Source: Paenibacillus amylolyticus | GTDB taxonomy: Bacteria > Bacillota > Bacilli > Paenibacillales > Paenibacillaceae | DNA length: 64,000 bases | Assembly: GCF_001570725.1 (NCBI RefSeq) | Contig: NZ_BCNV01000001.1 | Location: 2,852,001 to 2,916,000 of the forward strand | Direction of reading: 5' to 3' | Shown here: positions 28,052-36,716 of the stretch, in pieces | Position numbering within the stretch: the first letter of the stretch is position 1 | Layout of the letters: the number at the start of each line of letters is the position of its first letter | Notes under the pieces: generated by a model | The model's input: the letters and a program-made list of their open reading frames with translations, nothing else | Databases searched by the model: none | What the model was told of the DNA's origin: nothing | Position numbers and translations under genes: made by a program

Positions 28052-28588
28052 TTAATTTCGAAAATATCGGATGATTTCTTCCTTATTCTTTTCCACACGC
28101 AAATTCAATCCACGTTTATCCTTTAATCCATACTGCTGTAATTCATGGCCTGGATCAAGAACCAACGGTTTAGTCGCCACATCAACCAGCAAGTCCATCG
28201 TCAATTGATAGGTTTCCCGTAACTTGTCCATCGGCAGAGAGGATTCATATCGTTTAATCAGCTCAATCAGTCGCTCAGCATACACAAGACGAACCATACT
28301 GTCCGCACTCTTCAATTGTCTCGAAGCAAATGCTGTAATTGCCGTAATAATACTGGGTTCTGTCCGATGTTTGGCAATCAACGCAAGTTCGTCCACCGCA
28401 TCCCAATTCATAATAGACAGCTCGGAACTTAATTGTTGAATCCGCTCCCCTATCCATTGTTCCTCTAACTCTTGGGGTACGTCCCATCGCTTATAGTCCG
28501 AATACACGCCTTCTCGATGCATCTGTATAGCGCTCCCGTAATGTTTGACGAACAAATCCTTTGCTACACCCCAATCAGTCTCTTCCAT
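28052..28588 (-). CDS. Hypothetical protein
   Basis: A 178-residue soluble protein, predicted mostly helical. No motif recognised. The N-terminus (residues 1-60) is acidic with several Trp, and the middle carries HEAT-like helical hairpins (WDAVDELALIAKHRTEPSIITAITAFASRQLKS). A G-rich ribosome site precedes the ATG. The DUF1361 gene follows within 30 bases. Confidence 0.6.
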   Translation of the reverse strand: MEETDWGVAKDLFVKHYGSAIQMHREGVYSDYKRWDVPQELEEQWIGERIQQLSSELSIMNWDAVDELALIAKHRTEPSIITAITAFASRQLKSADSMVRLVYAERLIELIKRYESSLPMDKLRETYQLTMDLLVDVATKPLVLDPGHELQQYGLKDKRGLNLRVEKNKEEIIRYFRN

Positions 28589-28708
28589 CTTTAACCACCA
28601 CCATGCATATTCCTATTTGTGCGTATACTCCTAACCATATTACATAATTTTACTACTCTCCAAGCATACTAGAATCATACCATTTACCAAAGGAGAATCA
28701 AATTTACA

Positions 28709-29365
28709 ATGAATCCGAATTCGATGCACCCTCAAAATTTAGTACAACCCACTTTGAATGCAAATCCAAATGTTACTCCTAACATAAATCATGGCGGTCA
28801 TGAGATGTTCGATGTGCATGAGATTCTGTCCTCCACCATTAACGTGCTGGATCAATATATGATCTTTCGTACATTCGTGCAGAGTCAGGAACTGATTGGC
28901 ATTTTGGACCGGCAGTACGATTTCATTTTATCCCAATACAATCTGACAGCAGAGTGTTTTGCCTCCGGACAGAAGCCTCATCAAGAAACGGCAACCTATA
29001 TGATCCCCAACATCGTACCACCGGTATATGGCCTTAAGCCCTCGGCACCGAAAAAGCCAAACCAGAGCTTATCTGATGTAAAGGATGCCGGGATTAGCGG
29101 TCATATGCTGGGACTGATCAAGTCACATGCGAGTCTGCTCGGCATGTCCTGTAGCGAGATCACAAATGGAACGGTTCGTCGGGTTATCGCTTCGCAGATC
29201 CAGCATTTTATCGAGATGGCCTATGAAATTTTCATGTTCCAGAATAAAAACGCCTATTATCAAGTACCTCAACTCACGCCAAGTGATACACAACAGATGC
29301 TTCAGGCATATATTCCAGCAACCGGAGCACCTCAGATGCCTATCAGCAATAAACCACTTCATTAA
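28709..29365 (+). CDS. CotF-like spore coat protein
   Basis: A 218-residue protein. The N-terminus is rich in Asn, Pro, Gln and Met. A coat-F type helical domain follows at about residues 30-190 (MFDVHEILSSTINVLDQYMIFRTFVQSQELIGILDRQYDFILSQYN). It resembles the CotF-like spore coat family, with a C-terminal Pro/Gln-rich tail (YYQVPQLTPSDTQQML). Its product would be deposited in the spore coat late in sporulation. AAAGGAG stands about 13 bases before the ATG. A strong terminator follows. Confidence 0.82.
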   Translation: MNPNSMHPQNLVQPTLNANPNVTPNINHGGHEMFDVHEILSSTINVLDQYMIFRTFVQSQELIGILDRQYDFILSQYNLTAECFASGQKPHQETATYMIPNIVPPVYGLKPSAPKKPNQSLSDVKDAGISGHMLGLIKSHASLLGMSCSEITNGTVRRVIASQIQHFIEMAYEIFMFQNKNAYYQVPQLTPSDTQQMLQAYIPATGAPQMPISNKPLH

Positions 29366-29392
29366 CTTATAAAATAAAATCCGCTTCCCCAG

Positions 29393-29435
29393 AACAGTCT
29401 CTTCAACCCATACGGGTTTTAGGGACTGTTTTTTG
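29393..29435 (+). terminator. Terminator after spore coat gene
   Basis: AACAGTC (29393-29399) pairs with GACTGTT (29424-29430), with an inner AACCC/GGGTT stem, followed by TTTTTT. It is 28 bases past the stop. Confidence 0.92.
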
Positions 29436-29607
29436 GTTATTTATAATCATTTTCCTGCTGAAGACCCTTGATTCGGTTACCAGAAACTGGTTTAATCAAA
29501 GACAAACCCGTACATATTCAACTTACCGATCATACATATAGAATGCGGTAAAATACCGCTATACGAGAATTCAAATGGCTTTTTCTTCATTATGGGGAGG
29601 TATACGA

Positions 29608-30564
29608 ATGAAATGGAAGCAACCTGCTAAACTTGGTTTACTGGCTATGGCTCTCGGCTGTACTGCCATTGGCTCAACACTGACGACCTCAACAACACTG
29701 GCCGCACCTGTTCCCGCTTCCAAAGCGGTGTATCATCAATTCCAAACCTATCGAACAGAAGCAGTGAAGTCCACAGAAAGTCTGATTAAAGCACGTAAAT
29801 ACTTGATGAATCATATCGACAAAGTCGGTCCTTGGCAGGCAACATTAATGACCCTGCAATTGGAGAATATGCAGAACGTGAAGCTGGCTGATATGGATCA
29901 CCGAATGTATACAGAACAGTTTCAACAGGCCGTATCTCAAGCCCATGAACAACTTGGTTACGAACAGAAGCTTACATATAGTCGTCTGCTCAAAGAAATT
30001 AAAGATCCGGCAGTGAAGAAGCTTCTGCAGGAAGCATCTGATCTCGGGTTCAAACTGGAAACCAGTGAAGGCTTGTATTACCCCATCATTAATTATGAGA
30101 TATACCAAAAGTTCAAACCTTTTGTTAAGGCTGATATTGCTGCATACATTGATATTATGACTACCGAGTCCAACCAAATGACAACTTCAGATGGTGGCAT
30201 TATCATCCCTTGGAACGAATTAATCCAGCGTGCATTGGAGAAAGAAGCCTTTTTGAACAACTTCCCGAATTCCAATCGTACATCAGCAGTGAAGCAGTGG
30301 ATATCGGTGGATTACCTGTTTTACGGAAGTGACAACACGCCTGCATATGATTGGTACACGGACGACGAAGAAATCCGCACCATAGACCCTGAGGTGAAAA
30401 AGGCTTACGAGAAAGCTTTGGCTAAGCGGGAGCCTAATACGGAGAGTGTTCTTCTGGATACCATGGAAAAGATTTTGCTGGTCCTCAATCAGAACAATGA
30501 TGAGCTTACACCTGAAGTCAGAGCAATCATCGAAACTGTTCAACAACAATTTGCCCCGGAGTAA
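29608..30564 (+). CDS. Secreted hypothetical protein
   Basis: A 318-residue exported protein. The signal peptide (MKWKQPAKLGLLAMALGCTA...) ends near AAPVPASKA. The mature part is helical and charged. It is largely alpha-helical over residues 45-280, with YTEQFQQAVSQAHEQLGYEQKL and other amphipathic helices, and an acidic C-terminus. No family recognised. GGGGAGG stands 7 bases before the ATG at 29608, so the longer form 33 bases upstream is rejected. It ends in a terminator. Confidence 0.75.
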   Translation: MKWKQPAKLGLLAMALGCTAIGSTLTTSTTLAAPVPASKAVYHQFQTYRTEAVKSTESLIKARKYLMNHIDKVGPWQATLMTLQLENMQNVKLADMDHRMYTEQFQQAVSQAHEQLGYEQKLTYSRLLKEIKDPAVKKLLQEASDLGFKLETSEGLYYPIINYEIYQKFKPFVKADIAAYIDIMTTESNQMTTSDGGIIIPWNELIQRALEKEAFLNNFPNSNRTSAVKQWISVDYLFYGSDNTPAYDWYTDDEEIRTIDPEVKKAYEKALAKREPNTESVLLDTMEKILLVLNQNNDELTPEVRAIIETVQQQFAPE

Positions 30565-30596
30565 TTGAGTGCTGGATAACAAAATGTGAATGAAAA

Positions 30597-30632
30597 AAAG
30601 CGGCAATCCTCCTGACAGAGGGTGCCGCTTTG
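30597..30632 (+). terminator. Terminator after secreted protein gene
   Basis: Stem AAAGCGGCA / TGCCGCTTT over about 30597-30635, with a 16-base loop. The gene's stop is 35 bases upstream. An A run precedes and a T-rich run follows, so it may also serve the convergent sigma gene. Confidence 0.8.
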
Positions 30633-30662
30633 AAGTTTACATATCAAGTCCTTACGTTTGGA

Positions 30663-31598
30663 TCAAAGAATTGAAGTGTCTATTGATGTAAGTTTGTTCG
30701 GATTTACGACGAGATACACGCCCTCAATCCGCTCTCCAGAAGCGTCCAACTCCAAACAGAGTACTTCGGACAATTGCCCTTCTTTCATCAACGCAAGTTG
30801 AAGCTCACCATTGATCCACATGGGCACCCATTCTCTTTCACGCAATCGCGTAAGGACTCGCCGTGAGGTCAGGAGTGCAAGCACACCTCTGTGAACGTTC
30901 ATTGTTCTCATAACCGTATGCACAACACCACCGCCATCTGCTGTAAATACAGGCTGATCTGCCAGTAACTCCAGCATGGCAGAGACGTCATAACGAAGGA
31001 ATGCCGTTGTAAAGCGGCTCAGCAATTCACCTTTGGCAATCATATCCGCATCACTCTGCTCGATCGGCGGAAGCCTTTCGGGGAGATTTCGTCTGGCGCG
31101 GCTAAAGATTTGACGGCAGTTACTCTCCGTTTTGCCCAGCCAATCCGCTATTTCGGAATAATCATATTGGAACGCTTCACGAAGGACAAAAACAGCCCGT
31201 TCCATGGGCGATAGACGCTCCAACATGACCAGATAGGCGTAGGAGATAAGCTCTTTTTTCTGCATCGTTTCCTCTGGCATGTTCCCCACGTCACTGTCCC
31301 CCATCGGCTCTGGCAGCCACTCACCAACATAACTTTCCCGCTGATTACGGGCAGAATTTAGCAGGTTCAAGCTTCGGTTCACAATCAGTCTGGCGATGTA
31401 GGACTTGGGGTTACGAATATCTTGAGCAGACGTACTCTGAATCCCCGCAAAGCAATCCTGTACAATATCTTCAGCTTCTACCACACTGCCGAGCATGCGG
31501 TAAGCTATTGAAAATGCATATTTTTTATAACGAATATACAGCTCACCAACATCCAGAGAAGACACTTCTGGCTCATTGGCGTGGAGATTGGAATTCAT
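30663..31598 (-). CDS. ECF41-type sigma factor with C-terminal SnoaL-like domain
   Basis: About 311 residues. Sigma region 2 lies at about residues 20-90 (YAFSIAYRMLGSVVEAEDIVQDCFAGI) and region 4 at about 130-180 (YSEIADWLGKTESNCRQIFSRARRNL). A 110-residue C-terminal SnoaL-like domain carries a DGGG element (FTADGGGVVHTV), the ECF41 hallmark that tunes sigma activity. The ATG at 31598 has AGAGGAGG eight bases upstream. It follows an AhpD-like gene by 35 bases; ECF41 genes are typically linked to such carboxymuconolactone-decarboxylase genes, which they are thought to control. Confidence 0.9.
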   Translation of the reverse strand: MNSNLHANEPEVSSLDVGELYIRYKKYAFSIAYRMLGSVVEAEDIVQDCFAGIQSTSAQDIRNPKSYIARLIVNRSLNLLNSARNQRESYVGEWLPEPMGDSDVGNMPEETMQKKELISYAYLVMLERLSPMERAVFVLREAFQYDYSEIADWLGKTESNCRQIFSRARRNLPERLPPIEQSDADMIAKGELLSRFTTAFLRYDVSAMLELLADQPVFTADGGGVVHTVMRTMNVHRGVLALLTSRRVLTRLREREWVPMWINGELQLALMKEGQLSEVLCLELDASGERIEGVYLVVNPNKLTSIDTSIL

Positions 31599-31632
31599 GA
31601 GAATGGCCTCCTCTGGCATGGTGCATGTAGTT

Positions 31633-32079
31633 TTAGTTAAAGCAGCCCGGATACATCCCTGTTGTAATCGCAATCCGGTTCCAGTTGTTAATCGTGTTAA
31701 TGGCCAGGATCAGATCCACCAGTTCGGATTCACTGAAATGTTCACGAACCTTATCGTACAACGTAAGTGGTACACCGTGTTCCGAGATTCGAGTCACCGC
31801 TTCAGCCAGCTCCAGCATAACACGTTCTTGATCCGTGAAGAAAGGCACTTCACGCCACACACTTAGCAAAAGAATATGATCCGCGTAATCTCCCAGTTTC
31901 ATCAGATCTTTGGCATGCATATCGAGACAAAAGGCACAGCCATTGATCTGGGACACACGGATTTTCAACAACTCGTATAACACTTTATCCTCAAATTGCC
32001 CGGATATATATTGCTCCATCGCCATCATCGCTTTAAAAGCACCTGGACTCACTGCTCTGTAGTTCGTTCTTAAATTCAT
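31633..32079 (-). CDS. AhpD-like carboxymuconolactone decarboxylase family protein
   Basis: A 148-residue helical protein of the AhpD/CMD family. The active CxxC-x3-H motif is seen in CAFCLDMHAKDL. The Cys pair and His suggest peroxidase-type redox activity. It is upstream of the ECF41 sigma gene and its regulatory partner by context. GAGGAGA-type ribosome site precedes the ATG at 32079. Confidence 0.88.
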   Translation of the reverse strand: MNLRTNYRAVSPGAFKAMMAMEQYISGQFEDKVLYELLKIRVSQINGCAFCLDMHAKDLMKLGDYADHILLLSVWREVPFFTDQERVMLELAEAVTRISEHGVPLTLYDKVREHFSESELVDLILAINTINNWNRIAITTGMYPGCFN

Positions 32080-32361
32080 TTCTCATTCTCCTCCGTCATT
32101 TGGTCTACATACTGAAGACAAACGACCGCAGGGATCTGTGACATTCTTTCCGAAATTTTCACTATTAACATCTGACGTAAGAAAAATCCGGATTTTCCGT
32201 ATCCATGTACGGTTTTAACTGAGCTGTTTGTGATTTTAACCAAAAGTAGGTTGGATATATTGATACATCGACCAAAAGAGTAGTAACATACGGCTAATCA
32301 AGTTAACTTTTCTAACATTAAAAAGAAAATCGTTTATTCATATCAGCAAGGAGTGTTTCAT

Positions 32362-33408
32362 ATGATAACTTCCAACGCAAACCGTAATGTGACATCCGAA
32401 TTGCCTAGAGGCTGTACGTTCACCGCTGAAGACTGGCATGTATTATCCCAATATTGGTACCCGGTAGCCCAAGCAACTGAAGTAACCGACAAACCACTGG
32501 CTGCTCAATTGCTCGATGTGAAGCTGGTTCTTTATCGCAGTAATGATCAGGTTGTGGTAGCCAAGGATCTTTGTTTTCACCGCGGGGCTCCACTTAGCAA
32601 AGGTTGGGTAGAAAATGGCGAGATTGTCTGTCCTTATCACGGTTTCCGTTACAATTGTGAAGGAAAATGTACCGCAGTACCTGCGCACCCAAGCTCCAAA
32701 ATCTCACCTAAGCTCAAACTCATTGTGTACCCGGCAGTCGAACGTTATGGCTTAATATGGACTTCACTGGCGGGAACGGAAGAACAGATTCCATCCTTCC
32801 CTGGATGGGATGATCCGGATTATATCAATATTTTAATACCCAACTTTGATATTGCTGGTTCCTCTGGAAGACAAATGGAGGGATTCCTGGATGTATCTCA
32901 TTTTGCCTATGTGCATACCGAAACGTTTGGTGACCGAAACAACACAGAAGTCCCTCAATACAAAGTGAAACGCGAGGGGAATGAGTTGTTAGCTGAGTAT
33001 TGGAGTACGGTGAGCAACTACGGCAAAGGGCAAGATCTCGTTGCACCTGAAGGTTTCCAATGGTTGCGCGAGTTTCGGGTGTTCCCACCCTTTGCGGCTT
33101 CTCTGACGGTACATTTCCCTGGAGACGACAAGCTAAATATTCTGAATTGTGCTTCGCCGATCTCTGCACGTTATACACGTCTATTCTGTCCAATCACACG
33201 CAACTTCGATAAAGATGCTCCGATTGAAGACACGATCAAGTTCAACTTGCAAGTATTCGAAGAAGACCGCGAGATGGTCGAGTCACAGAAACCGGAGGAT
33301 CTCCCCCTTGATCTGCATGCCGAGGCCCATATTCCCGCGGATCGTACTTCGATTGCCTATCGTCAATTATTAACGGAAATTGGTTTGGGACGAAATTACA
33401 CATCGTAA
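32362..33408 (+). CDS. Rieske non-haem iron oxygenase
   Basis: A 348-residue oxygenase alpha-subunit-like protein. The N-terminal Rieske domain has CFHRGAP...CPYHGF (CxH and CxxH ligands of the [2Fe-2S] cluster). The catalytic domain has DVSHFAYVHTE, the D-x2-H-x4-H mononuclear iron motif. It resembles the VanA/pheophorbide-oxygenase side of the family. No reductase gene is adjacent. AAGGAG stands eight bases before the ATG at 32362. It is divergent from the ECF41/AhpD pair; a link to that regulon is possible but not shown. Substrate unknown. Confidence 0.88.
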   Translation: MITSNANRNVTSELPRGCTFTAEDWHVLSQYWYPVAQATEVTDKPLAAQLLDVKLVLYRSNDQVVVAKDLCFHRGAPLSKGWVENGEIVCPYHGFRYNCEGKCTAVPAHPSSKISPKLKLIVYPAVERYGLIWTSLAGTEEQIPSFPGWDDPDYINILIPNFDIAGSSGRQMEGFLDVSHFAYVHTETFGDRNNTEVPQYKVKREGNELLAEYWSTVSNYGKGQDLVAPEGFQWLREFRVFPPFAASLTVHFPGDDKLNILNCASPISARYTRLFCPITRNFDKDAPIEDTIKFNLQVFEEDREMVESQKPEDLPLDLHAEAHIPADRTSIAYRQLLTEIGLGRNYTS

Positions 33409-33418
33409 ATGAATAAAA

Positions 33419-33455
33419 AAGAAGCGTTCCGTTGCGGACGCTTCTTTTTCTATAC
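33419..33455 (+). terminator. Terminator after Rieske oxygenase
   Basis: Stem GAAGCG/CGCTTC (with inner mismatches) flanked by A6 and T5, 12 bases past the stop. May also serve the convergent cupin gene. Confidence 0.85.
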
Positions 33456-33514
33456 CTAATTCAACTGAAATACTAGCGTGTATTAGAGAGACCTTGCCAC
33501 TAGGCCTTCATTCG

Positions 33515-34336
33515 TCATTTTTCCTCTTGATTAATCGTATTCACAGGAAGCTCTCTATAATACGGACAGCCCGGCTCATGAATAATTCGTGGATCAACCC
33601 AAGTGCCCCAGTACGGAAGACGGTTCACGTAAGGTTGCATGTTTGGTTGCATATTTGGCTGTGTGTTGGGCTGCATGTTTGGTTGTACATTGGGTTGTGT
33701 GTTTGGTTGCATGTTTGGCTGTACATTGGGTTGTACATTAGGCATTACGTAAGGCTGGTGATTCACATTTGGAGCACTGTTAGAGGCAGGAGCAGTTGAA
33801 GGCTGGCAATCTGCCGGTGGGCCAATAATCACTGTTTTTTGAATGGGAGCCAGCGCTTCTTGCACTTTTTTCTCATCCAGACAGTACGTATAAGCCAGAA
33901 GTTTTGCAGGTGTAAGACGTAATGTGTCTGAGCCAAATATCGCTTCAGGAACAGGAGCATCAAAGATCGCGAGTAAGTGCGTATGATCCACAGTAGCCAC
34001 TTCATAGTGCCACCAGCCTTGAGGTACATTAGCTACTTGCCCTGGAGTAATCGGGAAATGAAGCAACTCGTTGGTAAACGGATTGATGAGGGACACAACT
34101 GCCGAACCACTGATGCAGTAAACCAACTCGGTTGCATTCGGATGCGTATGTGGCTCAACTACATTGCCTGTGCTGAGGAAAATATCCAATAAAGACGTAT
34201 TACCCAGTGTGTTTAACTGTTTGATGGAAAGGGAGTTAATATAGTTATTCTCATCCTTCTTAAATAACGGATTATTGCTCAAATCGTAAGTAAATTCGGT
34301 GGTTGGTAAAGTGTAATCCATGGTTGAGGTTGCCAA
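33515..34336 (-). CDS. Cupin protein with Asn-Pro-Gln repeat tail
   Basis: A 273-residue protein. The cupin domain occupies residues about 40-140 (VEPHTHPNATELVYCISGSAVVSLINPFT; PGQVANVPQGWWHYEV) and a 'YCLDE...GPPADCQ' segment like that of the cupin at 2772-3365 follows. Residues about 190-245 are a low-complexity tail of (Q/M/V/T)QPN units. Repetitive tails of this kind occur in spore-surface proteins; here that is an inference. The start is uncertain: TTG at 34336 or ATG at 34321, neither with a clear ribosome site. Confidence 0.8.
   Translation of the reverse strand: MATSTMDYTLPTTEFTYDLSNNPLFKKDENNYINSLSIKQLNTLGNTSLLDIFLSTGNVVEPHTHPNATELVYCISGSAVVSLINPFTNELLHFPITPGQVANVPQGWWHYEVATVDHTHLLAIFDAPVPEAIFGSDTLRLTPAKLLAYTYCLDEKKVQEALAPIQKTVIIGPPADCQPSTAPASNSAPNVNHQPYVMPNVQPNVQPNMQPNTQPNVQPNMQPNTQPNMQPNMQPYVNRLPYWGTWVDPRIIHEPGCPYYRELPVNTINQEEK
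33633..33740 (-). repeat. Nine 12-bp repeats coding QPN units
   Basis: Nine near-identical 12-base units (GGTTGCATGTTT and variants on plus) code, on the minus strand, for Gln-Pro-Asn plus Met, Val or Thr. They keep the reading frame, so the copy number can change without a frameshift. They lie in the tail of the cupin gene. Confidence 0.85.
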
Positions 34337-34451
34337 AATAAAACGCCTGCCCTTCGCTCTCGGTTTAGGTCATAACCTATATGCCCAGCTTATGCCCAGT
34401 GCCCACATGCGTGAGCCCATTTCCGCTATGTTTGCTGCGCATGACAAATAT

Positions 34452-34477
34452 CCCTGACTCGGACATCCCGAGCAGGG
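34452..34477 (-). terminator. Hairpin after LRR gene
   Basis: Stem CCCTG-CTCGG / CCGAG-CAGGG with one bulged base and a 5-base loop, 12 bases past the stop of the minus-strand LRR gene. Weak T tract. Confidence 0.6.
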
Positions 34478-34488
34478 CTCATTTGATA

Positions 34489-35538
34489 TTAAGATTCTTC
34501 CTCGCTCAAGATGTGCTGCAAACTAATTCCCAATGGAGTACTGTTCAGATTCACACCCAGAAGCCAGGTCATTCGCTTCACCATGTCCGGCGTTCCCTCG
34601 ATTAAACCATTAGTTACACTCAAATAACGCAGCTTCTTCAGTTGCTCCAGTTCAGGCGGAAGTTCACGAATACCCGAGTACCCTATATCAAGATTTACGA
34701 GTTCACTCAATTCACCAATCTCGGCAGGAATATGCTTCAGACCAAGGTCCGACTTTTCCTTCGGCTTCCACCCAGTCGGAACATGATATGAACTGCCACA
34801 ATAAATTCTAAGCTCTCGAAGTTGTTTCAATTTTCTAATGTCTTGGTGAATACCTTCCAAATCCGCCGTCATAATCTCCAATTCTTCCAATGATGTCAGT
34901 TCAAAAAGGGCTGGAGGAAGCGTATAAACATCCTGCTCAAAAATCGTCAAACGTTTCAAGTGCTTTAATTCCCGAATACGTTCCGGAATCTCTTTCAAGT
35001 AATGTGAACTAATATTCAGCACATCCGCCTGATGTCTGATCGCATCGTCCAGTAAGCGATGAATGTCCTGATGTCGATCTAATCTAAAGAACAACCCAGT
35101 GATTCGCTCCATTAGCTCAATTGCTTCTTCTTGTGTAATATGCATCCCATACATATTCTCATGAGCAACAGTGTAGAAGTAGTCACTTCCATCCTCGTTC
35201 AAAAAACAAAGATCATCTGGCATTGAGGGATAACACCAGTCATGAAAGCGGTTGGCTTCCTCCTTAAGGATCTGCCCTGATTCCGGTGTGCAACGGTATA
35301 TGTAGTAGATCCCCTCTGAGTACATGGCACCACTTTGCATCATCATTTCTTCCATCGTACTGTTTTCAATCAGATACGGCTCGAGTCTCTGTAACACTTT
35401 GGCAACTCTTTCAGGTCTAGCTTCTTCAGCATACTTCCTGTCAACTAGCATGAAACGATCTGTCTTCTCGATCAATTCGTCAATCAACAGTTCATAGGCA
35501 GTTCCTCTTGGATCGGTGTGAAAAGCTATGGCTACCAT
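34489..35538 (-). CDS. Leucine-rich-repeat protein
   Basis: A 349-residue cytoplasmic protein. The first 155 residues form an unrecognised helical domain. Residues about 175-335 hold seven or so LRRs of the 'PxxIxxLxxLxxLxI' type, for example ERIRELKHLKRLTIFEQDVYTLPPALFELTSLEELEIM and IPAEIGELSELVNLDIGYSGIRELPPELEQLKKLRYL. Unlike the LRR-like protein at 3607 its repeats are regular. Likely a protein-binding scaffold. GGGGGAA-type ribosome site precedes the start, and the ORF starts upstream of the Gly-rich gene on the other strand. Confidence 0.78.
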   Translation of the reverse strand: MVAIAFHTDPRGTAYELLIDELIEKTDRFMLVDRKYAEEARPERVAKVLQRLEPYLIENSTMEEMMMQSGAMYSEGIYYIYRCTPESGQILKEEANRFHDWCYPSMPDDLCFLNEDGSDYFYTVAHENMYGMHITQEEAIELMERITGLFFRLDRHQDIHRLLDDAIRHQADVLNISSHYLKEIPERIRELKHLKRLTIFEQDVYTLPPALFELTSLEELEIMTADLEGIHQDIRKLKQLRELRIYCGSSYHVPTGWKPKEKSDLGLKHIPAEIGELSELVNLDIGYSGIRELPPELEQLKKLRYLSVTNGLIEGTPDMVKRMTWLLGVNLNSTPLGISLQHILSEEES

Positions 35539-35646
35539 AGGTTCCCCCTCATTACTCTATATTCATTAATCTTCAATCTGCTGTATCACCTGAAACCACT
35601 GTGGCATAGGCTGATATCATCAATCCAGTCATTGGAGGCTTGTTAC

Positions 35647-35988
35647 ATGGCATACGGCCCTGGTTCAGTGTCATCCCCGCAACCTGCGGGTTATCCTTAC
35701 CCTTATTATCCACCACCTCCACCGTACCCTTATCCATATCCCTATCCATACCCGCCCATTGTTCCTTTTCCACTGCCATTTCCAATCGGTGGTCCTTGGT
35801 GGCATGGTGGATATCCAGGAGGCGGTTATCCCGGCGGTGGCTATCCCGGTGGGCACCATGGTTCTTTCCCTGGAGGTGGCTATCCCGGCGGACCTCACGG
35901 AGGTGGACCTGGCGGTCCGGGTGGCCCAGGTGGGCACGGAGGTCCTCCAGGCGGAGGATTTCACGGACATCGCTTCTTTCAGTGGTAA
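35647..35988 (+). CDS. Gly/Pro/Tyr-rich low-complexity protein
   Basis: A 113-residue protein. The first half is Pro-Tyr-rich (PYPYYPPPPPYPYPYPY). The second half consists of GGGYPGG, HGG and GPGG units, ending in HGHRFFQW. Such proteins are frequent among spore-surface or cell-surface proteins of Paenibacillus; the role here is unknown. GGAGG stands eight bases before the ATG at 35647, and a terminator hairpin follows. The minus-strand frames over it are low-complexity shadows. Confidence 0.75.
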   Translation: MAYGPGSVSSPQPAGYPYPYYPPPPPYPYPYPYPYPPIVPFPLPFPIGGPWWHGGYPGGGYPGGGYPGGHHGSFPGGGYPGGPHGGGPGGPGGPGGHGGPPGGGFHGHRFFQW

Positions 35989-36032
35989 TCGTACTCATTA
36001 GACTTATCCAAAGTCCAGGTTCAGATCAAATG

Positions 36033-36060
36033 AAGGAGCTGCTTCGGCAGCTTCTTTATT
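36033..36060 (+). terminator. Terminator after Gly-rich gene
   Basis: Stem AGCTGC (36037-36042), TTCG tetraloop, GCAGCT (36047-36052), extended by GAAG/CTTC and followed by TTTATT. 45 bases past the stop. Confidence 0.9.
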
Positions 36061-36090
36061 ATTAAAATCTAATGTCTGATCGTGCAGTAT

Positions 36091-36705
36091 TTAATATGTG
36101 ATCTCATCCATCATCTTCAGATTACGGTTCGACATGCTGAGCAGATCTGTAAAGGTAGGTGTGAGGTAATAAACAAAGTCCGGATCGTGTACGTACATAA
36201 TAATCTGCCCATACGTGCCTTCCGCCGTTGGATCAAAATCGAGCATCAGATAGAGGGAACCTCCCGCAATCGTTGCAAAAGGAATCCATGATTTATGAAA
36301 CAGGTATGGTTTGATCTCCGGGTCCAATTGCTTAATCTCCTCCGCAGAATAATACGCTTCGAGCTTCTCATCTACTTCACAGAAGTATTGTTTGGTCTCT
36401 CGAATCTCTTCCAATGACATCAGATAAAAAGGGGTACAACGTCCACCCTCGGAATCACCCGGGTACAGCACATGCAACCCGTAGCTACTGCCGTCTTTGC
36501 GTTGGTAAAAGGTACGAAAATCGTCAGGCAGCCGGACGCCATACTCCTTTTCGAATAGATCCAGACTTTCCTCGGATGCACCTTCCCGTTGTTGATATTC
36601 TTCGAACAATTGCCGAATCTCTTGATCCTGTATTCTCTCATCTAACAAGTGGTTCATCTCGTCCATTAGCACGTTTAATGATACATTCCGCTCCACGCTC
36701 ACCAC
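36091..36705 (-). CDS. SMI1/KNR4 (SUKH) family protein
   Basis: A protein of 201-204 residues with a SUKH fold (SLDLFEKEYGVRLPDDFRTFYQRKDGSSYG, then a late YFCEVDEKL... LYLMLDFDP). SUKH proteins bind and block polymorphic-toxin domains or act as bacterial signalling modules. A start at GTG 36696 has the better spacing after GGGAGG than GTG 36705; I list the longer form. No toxin gene is next to it. It is the first of several immunity-like genes on this strand. Confidence 0.82.
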   Translation of the reverse strand: MVSVERNVSLNVLMDEMNHLLDERIQDQEIRQLFEEYQQREGASEESLDLFEKEYGVRLPDDFRTFYQRKDGSSYGLHVLYPGDSEGGRCTPFYLMSLEEIRETKQYFCEVDEKLEAYYSAEEIKQLDPEIKPYLFHKSWIPFATIAGGSLYLMLDFDPTAEGTYGQIIMYVHDPDFVYYLTPTFTDLLSMSNRNLKMMDEITY

Positions 36706-36716
36706 ACCTCCCTATC

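Noticed and set aside
33633-33740. Regularly spaced repeats considered as a CRISPR array
   Set aside because: The units are 12 bp, contiguous and in frame, with no spacers and no cas genes. They code a QPN tail.
35573-35998. 141-residue minus-strand frame rich in Arg, His and Asp
   Set aside because: Low-complexity shadow of the Gly/Pro-rich gene at 35647, which has a good ribosome site and terminator.
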